DNA from: Chitinophaga vietnamensis
Lineage (GTDB): Bacteria; Bacteroidota; Bacteroidia; Chitinophagales; Chitinophagaceae
NCBI RefSeq assembly: GCF_902167635.1
Contig: NZ_CABHMS010000004.1
Location: 620,001-684,000 of the forward strand
Reading direction: 5' to 3'
Length of the DNA: 64,000 nt
Positions 59,404 to 64,000 of the stretch are shown in pieces. The notes under the pieces were generated by a model that worked only from the letters and a program-made list of their open reading frames with translations, made no database searches and was not told the origin of the DNA. Position numbers and translations under genes: made by a program. Position 1 is the stretch's first letter. Every line of letters begins with the position of its first letter.

Positions 59404-61833
59404 ATGAGAATCATCCCTGCTGTGGTATCAGCTGCTATCACCCTGTCGCTCACCTGGGCACTCAACACCAAGATTGGAAAGACCCCGCCGATGGGCAAGC
59501 TTTTGAGCCCCCAGCAAGGTTTCTGGATGAATGCTGAACCTATCGGCACCGGCCCGCGCGAAGCGCTGCAATTGCCAGGCTTCAAAGGCAAAGCAGAAGT
59601 TTGGTTCGACGATCGCATGGTGCCGCACATCTTCGCAGAAAATGAAGCCGACGCTTTTTACGTACAAGGATATGTGACCGCGCGCGACCGCCTCTGGCAG
59701 ATGGAGCTACAGACCTTCGCTGCTGCCGGCCGTCTCTCTGAAATACTCGGTCCTTCCATGATCAACTACGACCGCACACAACGCCGTCGTGGCATGGTAT
59801 ACGGCGCAGAACAGGCATTGAAGACCATGATGGCTAACCCTGAAACGAAGGCCTCGCTGGAAGCCTATACGGCAGGGATCAATGCTTACATCGCCTCTCT
59901 CACGCCAGCCACGCTGCCGGTAGAGTACAAGCTGCTCGACTATCAACCGGAAAAGTGGGACCCGATCAAATGCGCGCTGCTATTGAAATACATGGCGCAC
60001 GATCTCGCGGGCGCCTGTGAAGATCTGGAAAATACCAATGCGAGAAAGATCTTCTCCATGAAAGATTTTAACCTGATGTATCCCGATTTCCAGGATTCAT
60101 CAGACCCTATCATCCCCAAGGGCACTGCATTTGCGGCCGCCTCTGTAAAAGCGGTGCCGCCGCCGGACAGTGTGCTGGCGCTCGATGCCGCCTATATGAA
60201 ATTTAAAACAGACAAGCCCGATCCCGACAATGGCAGTAATAACTGGGCCGTGAGCGGCAGCAAAACAAGATCGGGCGCGCCCATCCTCTGCAGCGATCCA
60301 CATCTCGGGCTAAGCCTGCCTTCACTGTGGTATGAAGTACAGATCCACACACCTGATATGAATGTATACGGCGCATCCTTGCCCGGCGCACCCGGCGTGA
60401 TCATCGGTTTCAATGATCATATCGCCTGGGGCGTGACCAATGGAGAAGAAGATGTGAAAGACTTTTACCGCATGCAGTTCCGCAATGGAAAACAGGAGTA
60501 TCTTTTCAATGGCGGCTATCGCAAAGCAGACCTGCGCATAGAAGATATCAAAGTGCGCGGCGGCGCCACCATCCACGATACCGTGGCCTACACCGTGTGG
60601 GGCCCCGTGATGTTTGACAACAGCTATCCCGATAAAACGGCGAACCAGTCTTTCCTCGCGATGCACTGGAAAGCGCTCGATCCTTCCAATGAGCTGTATA
60701 CTTTCTACAAGCTCAATAAAGCGCACAACTATGATGATTATTTAGCTGCCATCAAAGAATATACCTGCCCTGCACAGAATTTTGTTTTTGCAGATAAGGA
60801 GGGAGATATCGCCATCTGGCACAATGGTCAATATCCGGCACGCTGGAAAGACCAGGGTAAATGGGTGATGCCAGGCGGCGACAGCACCTACGCGTGGCAA
60901 GGTTATATCCCGCATGATGAGCTGCCGCATATCAAAAATCCGGCGAGAGGTTTTGTGAGCTCTGCCAACCAGCATCCGACAGACAGCACCTATCCCTACC
61001 GCCTCTACGCAGAATATGATCTGTTCCGTGGAGAGCGTATCAATAATCGTCTTGCCGCGATGAACGGCATCACGCAAACCGATATGATCGCCTTGCAGAC
61101 AGACAATACCAACCTCTTTGCCGCGGCAGCCTTGCCTTTGCTGCGGAGGCATATCGACAGCGCTTCGCTGAACGCAGCACAGCGTGGTTACTGGGAGCAG
61201 CTATCCCGCTGGAATTGTGTGAGCAGCCCTGACAGCAAAGCCGCTACCCTGTTCAATATGCTCTGGGACCGTTTGGAAGAAAAGATCTGGCAGGATGAGC
61301 TGAGCACTCCCGACAGCGCCGTGATTGCGAAGCCGCAATCCACCACCACCTTGCTGATGTTATTGCGTGATAGTGCGGTACATTTCATAGATAATATCCA
61401 CACACCGCAAAAAGAAACGCTTACGGAGCTTGTGCATACAGCCTTCGTTGAAACAGAAAAAGAAGCCGCCGAACTGGACAAGGCAGGTGATCTTGCCCTG
61501 GGAAAGGCCAGGGGCACGGATATCAGGCATCTCACCCGCAGCCTGCCTGCCTTCAGTGCAATGAACCTCCGCACCGGCGGCGGGCAACATATTGTGAATG
61601 CTACCAAGAAAACGCATGGCCCTTCGTGGCGAATGATCGTGGAACTGAAGAAGGGCGCGACAGAAGCGGTGGGCATCTATCCCGGGGGGCAGAGCGGTAA
61701 TCCCGGTAGTCCTTACTACGACAATGCCGTGGCCGACTGGGCGGCGGGGAAATATTATACGTTGCGTGTATTCAGTCCCTCACAGAAAGATGATCCTTCC
61801 ATCCGTTTCAGGATACTGTTCAGCGGCAAGTAA
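59404..61833 (+). CDS. Penicillin acylase family Ntn-hydrolase
   Basis: 809 residues. N-terminal hydrophobic leader (about 1-20), alpha chain, spacer, and beta chain that should start at Ser278 in NGSNNWAVSGSKTRSG, the autocatalytic nucleophile of Ntn-hydrolases. Further marks: PHLGLSLPSLWYEVQIHTPD, GFNDHIAWGVTNGEEDVKDF, and C-terminal GGQSGNPGSPYYDNAVADWA. Periplasmic amidase acting on N-acyl compounds; in other bacteria members hydrolyse beta-lactams or acyl-homoserine lactones. Actual substrate unknown. A 20-residue arm hairpin precedes it. Confidence 0.92.
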   Translation: MRIIPAVVSAAITLSLTWALNTKIGKTPPMGKLLSPQQGFWMNAEPIGTGPREALQLPGFKGKAEVWFDDRMVPHIFAENEADAFYVQGYVTARDRLWQMELQTFAAAGRLSEILGPSMINYDRTQRRRGMVYGAEQALKTMMANPETKASLEAYTAGINAYIASLTPATLPVEYKLLDYQPEKWDPIKCALLLKYMAHDLAGACEDLENTNARKIFSMKDFNLMYPDFQDSSDPIIPKGTAFAAASVKAVPPPDSVLALDAAYMKFKTDKPDPDNGSNNWAVSGSKTRSGAPILCSDPHLGLSLPSLWYEVQIHTPDMNVYGASLPGAPGVIIGFNDHIAWGVTNGEEDVKDFYRMQFRNGKQEYLFNGGYRKADLRIEDIKVRGGATIHDTVAYTVWGPVMFDNSYPDKTANQSFLAMHWKALDPSNELYTFYKLNKAHNYDDYLAAIKEYTCPAQNFVFADKEGDIAIWHNGQYPARWKDQGKWVMPGGDSTYAWQGYIPHDELPHIKNPARGFVSSANQHPTDSTYPYRLYAEYDLFRGERINNRLAAMNGITQTDMIALQTDNTNLFAAAALPLLRRHIDSASLNAAQRGYWEQLSRWNCVSSPDSKAATLFNMLWDRLEEKIWQDELSTPDSAVIAKPQSTTTLLMLLRDSAVHFIDNIHTPQKETLTELVHTAFVETEKEAAELDKAGDLALGKARGTDIRHLTRSLPAFSAMNLRTGGGQHIVNATKKTHGPSWRMIVELKKGATEAVGIYPGGQSGNPGSPYYDNAVADWAAGKYYTLRVFSPSQKDDPSIRFRILFSGK

Positions 61834-61863
61834 AACTTTAATTTTCAAAAGATTAGAAAAATA

Positions 61864-61894
61864 TTTGGCTGAGATCAAATAATTGCTATCTTTG
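61864..61894 (+). promoter_or_regulatory. Promoter of the tRNA-Lys gene (TTTG-N19-TATCTTTG)
   Basis: TTTG at 61864-61867, exactly 19 nt, then TATCTTTG at 61887-61894: full Bacteroidota consensus. The best promoter in the window; transcription would start about 15-20 nt before the tRNA. Confidence 0.85.
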
Positions 61895-61919
61895 CACTCC
61901 CGTTACAAACACGGGGAAT

Positions 61920-61992
61920 GATTCCGTAGCTCAGTTGGTAGAGCAATACACTTTTAATGTATGGGCCCTGGGTTCGAGTCCCAGCGGGATCA
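61920..61992 (+). tRNA. tRNA-Lys (anticodon TTT)
   Basis: 73 nt, full cloverleaf: acceptor GATTCCG / CGGGATC (one G-T pair), D arm GCTC-AGTTGGTA-GAGC, anticodon stem ATACA / TGTAT with loop CTTTTAA (anticodon TTT), T arm CTGGG-TTCGAGT-CCCAG, discriminator A. CCA is not encoded (ACA follows). Confidence 0.96.
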
Positions 61993-62006
61993 CAGGAAGA
62001 ATATTA

Positions 62007-62042
62007 AAGCCGCATGAATCGCAAGATTTATGCGGCTTTTTT
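62007..62042 (+). terminator. Terminator after tRNA-Lys
   Basis: AAGCCGCAT / ATGCGGCTT stem with a 14-nt loop, then a T run. Confidence 0.9.
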
Positions 62043-62105
62043 GGTTTTATGATAAAACGATAAGTCATAAATTTATTGCTAATACCGGAACGTAAATTTT
62101 ATATC

Positions 62106-62519
62106 ATGGAAAATACATTGGAAGATTATAAAATAAACATCAGAATTAAATTATCCGCTCTTTGGACGGCTATTATGTTTTGTTATATTTATGGGGACTA
62201 TTTTGAACTTTACGTGCCCAAAAAAGTGGAAGGGCTTTTAAACGGACAAAATATGCTGGATAGTCCGATAAAATTGCTGATTACTACCTTGATATTATCA
62301 GTTCCTGCACTGATGATTTTTTTATCTTTAATATTAACTCCAAAAGTTACAAAATGGATGAATATTTCAGTCGGAATATTCTTTACATTGTTTACTGCGC
62401 TGGTGGGAATCTCATCATTGACAGAATGGAGAGTCTTCTATGTGTTATTATCATTTATAGAAAGTATATTGACTGCAACCGCAGTAGTGATGGCATGGAA
62501 CTGGCCGAAACTAAAATAG
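62106..62519 (+). CDS. Four-helix membrane protein (DUF6326-like)
   Basis: 137 residues from ATG 62106. Four hydrophobic segments (about 18-36, 55-75, 85-103, 108-128). The start IRIKLSALWTAIMFCYIYGD, then YFELYVPKKVEGLLNG, is what I recall for DUF6326 membrane proteins. Function unknown. Lower GC than the bulk of the window; first gene after the tRNA. Confidence 0.75.
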   Translation: MENTLEDYKINIRIKLSALWTAIMFCYIYGDYFELYVPKKVEGLLNGQNMLDSPIKLLITTLILSVPALMIFLSLILTPKVTKWMNISVGIFFTLFTALVGISSLTEWRVFYVLLSFIESILTATAVVMAWNWPKLK

Positions 62520-62650
62520 TGAGTGTGTATTTCAAAAGCCGTCAGTTAGTATTGCGTGTACTGTTACTGTGGTAATGATAGCTGATGTTATTTAACTTTT
62601 ACGCCCGGCAGGTTATTTCTGCCAATAGCAACTAAAAACGTTATAAAAAT

Positions 62651-63148
62651 ATGAATGATTATTCACCAACTTTTGAGAAAGCCCATCCCAATGCCAAGCA
62701 ATTAATGAATGATACGTTTTTCTTTGATGTAATTGAAGAAACTGCGCCTTTTGGTAGCGACGATGGAGCGGATGCTTATGCCGGATTTAAGAATTGGCGA
62801 ACGGCGCATAAATCAGAAAGCCCTGTTCAATTCATACATGAGCAAATTGAAAACTGGGGATATCCGAAATTTGATATCAAAGAAATCTCCCTTGAAAAAC
62901 TGGCGCCTTATTTAAAGCAGCATGATTCAGGAATTCGTTACATGACTGGTATCGATGCAGCTATCGTTGCTACTGCTTTTGGACAATTATACCTCGAAGG
63001 TACCATAGAAAGTGATACAAAGGAACTGGCAAAAACATCCATCAAACGGGAGCTTCTGCCGGAAATTTTAAAGTTATGGGAAGAGTATAGAGAGACCCGC
63101 GAGGCGAATTTAAATAAATTGTTACAAGCTCTTAATGAAGTTAAATAG
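62651..63148 (+). CDS. Hypothetical soluble protein (165 aa)
   Basis: 165 residues, acidic, no signal peptide. Opens MNDYSPTFEKAHPNAKQLMN and contains FFFDVIEETAPFGSDDGADA and YAGFKNWRTAHKSESPVQF; the second half is helical (YMTGIDAAIVATAFGQLYLE; TKELAKTSIKRELLPEILKL) and ends in a charged helix. I have a vague sense of a family with 'ETxPFGSDDGxDA' N-termini but cannot name it. Lower GC than most genes here. The 132-bp gap before it shows no clear promoter. Confidence 0.7.
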   Translation: MNDYSPTFEKAHPNAKQLMNDTFFFDVIEETAPFGSDDGADAYAGFKNWRTAHKSESPVQFIHEQIENWGYPKFDIKEISLEKLAPYLKQHDSGIRYMTGIDAAIVATAFGQLYLEGTIESDTKELAKTSIKRELLPEILKLWEEYRETREANLNKLLQALNEVK

Positions 63149-63314
63149 CCTGGCACGGGCGCCTGTTATTAAGAGTGGGAAAGTACAGGATCTCCGAAAC
63201 TGAAAATGACAGCGCGGCAACAACGCATAATACAGAATAGCGCTGAATAAAAGATATTTTTTAGATCGAAGATATAAATGAACAGCCTGAGCTTTTTATT
63301 TTATATGCCCGGCA

Positions 63315-64000
63315 TCAAACAGGCAAGTCATAGCTGCGCAACTGGCCATCGCCGGTCGTCAACAGCAGCTGCCCGTGTATGATCATTACATTGATGATAT
63401 TACTGCTGTAATCAAAGATATAATCCGGGTTGGTAGTAGGATTGCCATCCAGGTTATATGCTGTAAATTCAATACCCTCCGGCATTACCTCTGCCTTGCA
63501 ACGTAAATCTTTTCTGTCCAGCAATAACAATCTTCCAAATTGGGACACTACGAGTATGTTCTGATCATCTACAAAGAAAACACTATAGTTAATATTGTCT
63601 GGTTCTGCGGCAGGGAAATCTTTGCTGCCATCGAAAATAGCAGCTTGATCCTGCGTTGCCACCTTGGTGATGTCAGGGAAGGAGTAGATCTCCAGGGGAC
63701 CATCATAGTGAGGGGCAGTAGTAAACTCTTTTCCGGATGGTGCAAAGTTGCCCATGATCACGTCATTACATTGGGTTAGTTCGGTCAGGGATACGGTGCT
63801 ATTGCGCAGCTGTAATTGCATCAGCATGGTTTCTTCCTGGCCTGCGGCGGCTTCCAGCAGGACCACATCATCGTCTGGCGTGGCATGAAATACATAAGCG
63901 TATTGCTGGCTTTCCATCAGTGGGTGAGATGTTATTACCTCAAAAGTAACAGCATCCATTATCTGCAACTCGTCTGTTTTATTTTCATCACCTGGTAATA
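63315..64000 (-). CDS. C-terminal part of a propeller-like protein (truncated by window edge)
   Basis: The frame is open to the last base of the window (reading LPGDENKTDELQIMDAVTFE at its start), so about 228 C-terminal residues of a larger gene are present. The sequence alternates strands and turns with repeated units (MDAVTFEVITSHPLMESQQY; LEIYSFPDITKVATQDQA; ILVVSQFGRLLLLDRKDLRC; QLLLTTGDGQLRSYDLPV), suggesting WD40-like or other beta-propeller blades. No family assigned. An ATG-like start inside (63959) exists but the strand pattern continues before it. Confidence 0.6.
   Translation of the reverse strand, partial: LPGDENKTDELQIMDAVTFEVITSHPLMESQQYAYVFHATPDDDVVLLEAAAGQEETMLMQLQLRNSTVSLTELTQCNDVIMGNFAPSGKEFTTAPHYDGPLEIYSFPDITKVATQDQAAIFDGSKDFPAAEPDNINYSVFFVDDQNILVVSQFGRLLLLDRKDLRCKAEVMPEGIEFTAYNLDGNPTTNPDYIFDYSSNIINVMIIHGQLLLTTGDGQLRSYDLPV

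Overview
The window looks like chromosome from a member of the Bacteroidota, most probably a Chitinophaga-like Chitinophagaceae. Evidence: a T9SS C-terminal sorting domain, a GLPGLI-family protein next to an outer-membrane beta-barrel receptor, Bacteroidota-type promoters (TTTG, 19 nt, TAnnTTTG) instead of sigma70 boxes, a GSCFA protein, and medium GC. Almost every gene is recognisable and intact. Two stretches are clearly richer in AT by eye: 14.79-18.46 kb, and everything after the tRNA-Lys at 61.92 kb.

Layout. 1-4.4 kb: truncated YXWGXW-type secreted protein (-), receptor-like barrel plus GLPGLI protein, small soluble protein with terminator. 4.6-10.3 kb: secreted helical protein, thioesterase, GlxA-type regulator, bestrophin plus UspA operon, OmpR-type two-component system. 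10.6-14.7 kb: giant T9SS-secreted protein. 14.7-18.5 kb: an AT-rich cassette (outer-membrane barrel and a small Cys-containing secreted protein, divergent) lying inside the two arms of a palindromic intergenic repeat. 18.5-26.2 kb: phosphatase, orphan terpene synthase, hybrid histidine kinase, class I FBP aldolase, proBA. 26.2-34.5 kb: response regulator/kinase followed by an HME-type RND efflux system (adaptor, pump, TolC, small barrel). 34.6-36.4 kb: lipoprotein, ArsR regulator, SDR. 36.8-43.5 kb: TetR, TolC, HlyD, two ABC ATPases and two ABC-2 permeases, arranged like E. coli cecR-ybhGFSR with a TolC gene added. 43.5-55 kb: MocR regulator, DinB, alkA/ogt-like DNA repair pair, PLP decarboxylase plus EamA exporter, GNAT, Nudix, RlmB, HMG-CoA lyase, GSCFA, MFS. 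55.3-61.8 kb: patatin with an outer-membrane barrel, MiaE, BioF-like enzyme, penicillin acylase. 61.9-64 kb: tRNA-Lys, then AT-rich small genes and a truncated propeller-like protein.

The most interesting signals are in the non-coding DNA. (1) Two arrays of tandem 11-bp direct repeats, one before the UspA/bestrophin operon and one before the RND efflux operon, sit 21-22 nt upstream of a TAnnTTTG box in promoters lacking a clear -33 element. That is the geometry expected for OmpR/PmrA-type activators, and each array adjoins one of the two OmpR-type two-component systems. (2) Long palindromic intergenic repeats in at least three sequence families fill gene ends and often run into the stop codons. 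One of them appears to have been split by the AT-rich 3.7 kb cassette, leaving a perfect 43-nt inverted repeat at its edges. (3) The TetR gene and the ABC efflux operon behind it share a 16-bp operator. (4) An ArsR gene has a perfect 20-bp palindrome over its promoter and a Cys cluster next to its recognition helix.

All calls rest on reading the sequence and family knowledge; no database search was run. Start codons were moved inward from the longest frame wherever a signal peptide, conserved N-terminus or promoter position argued for it.
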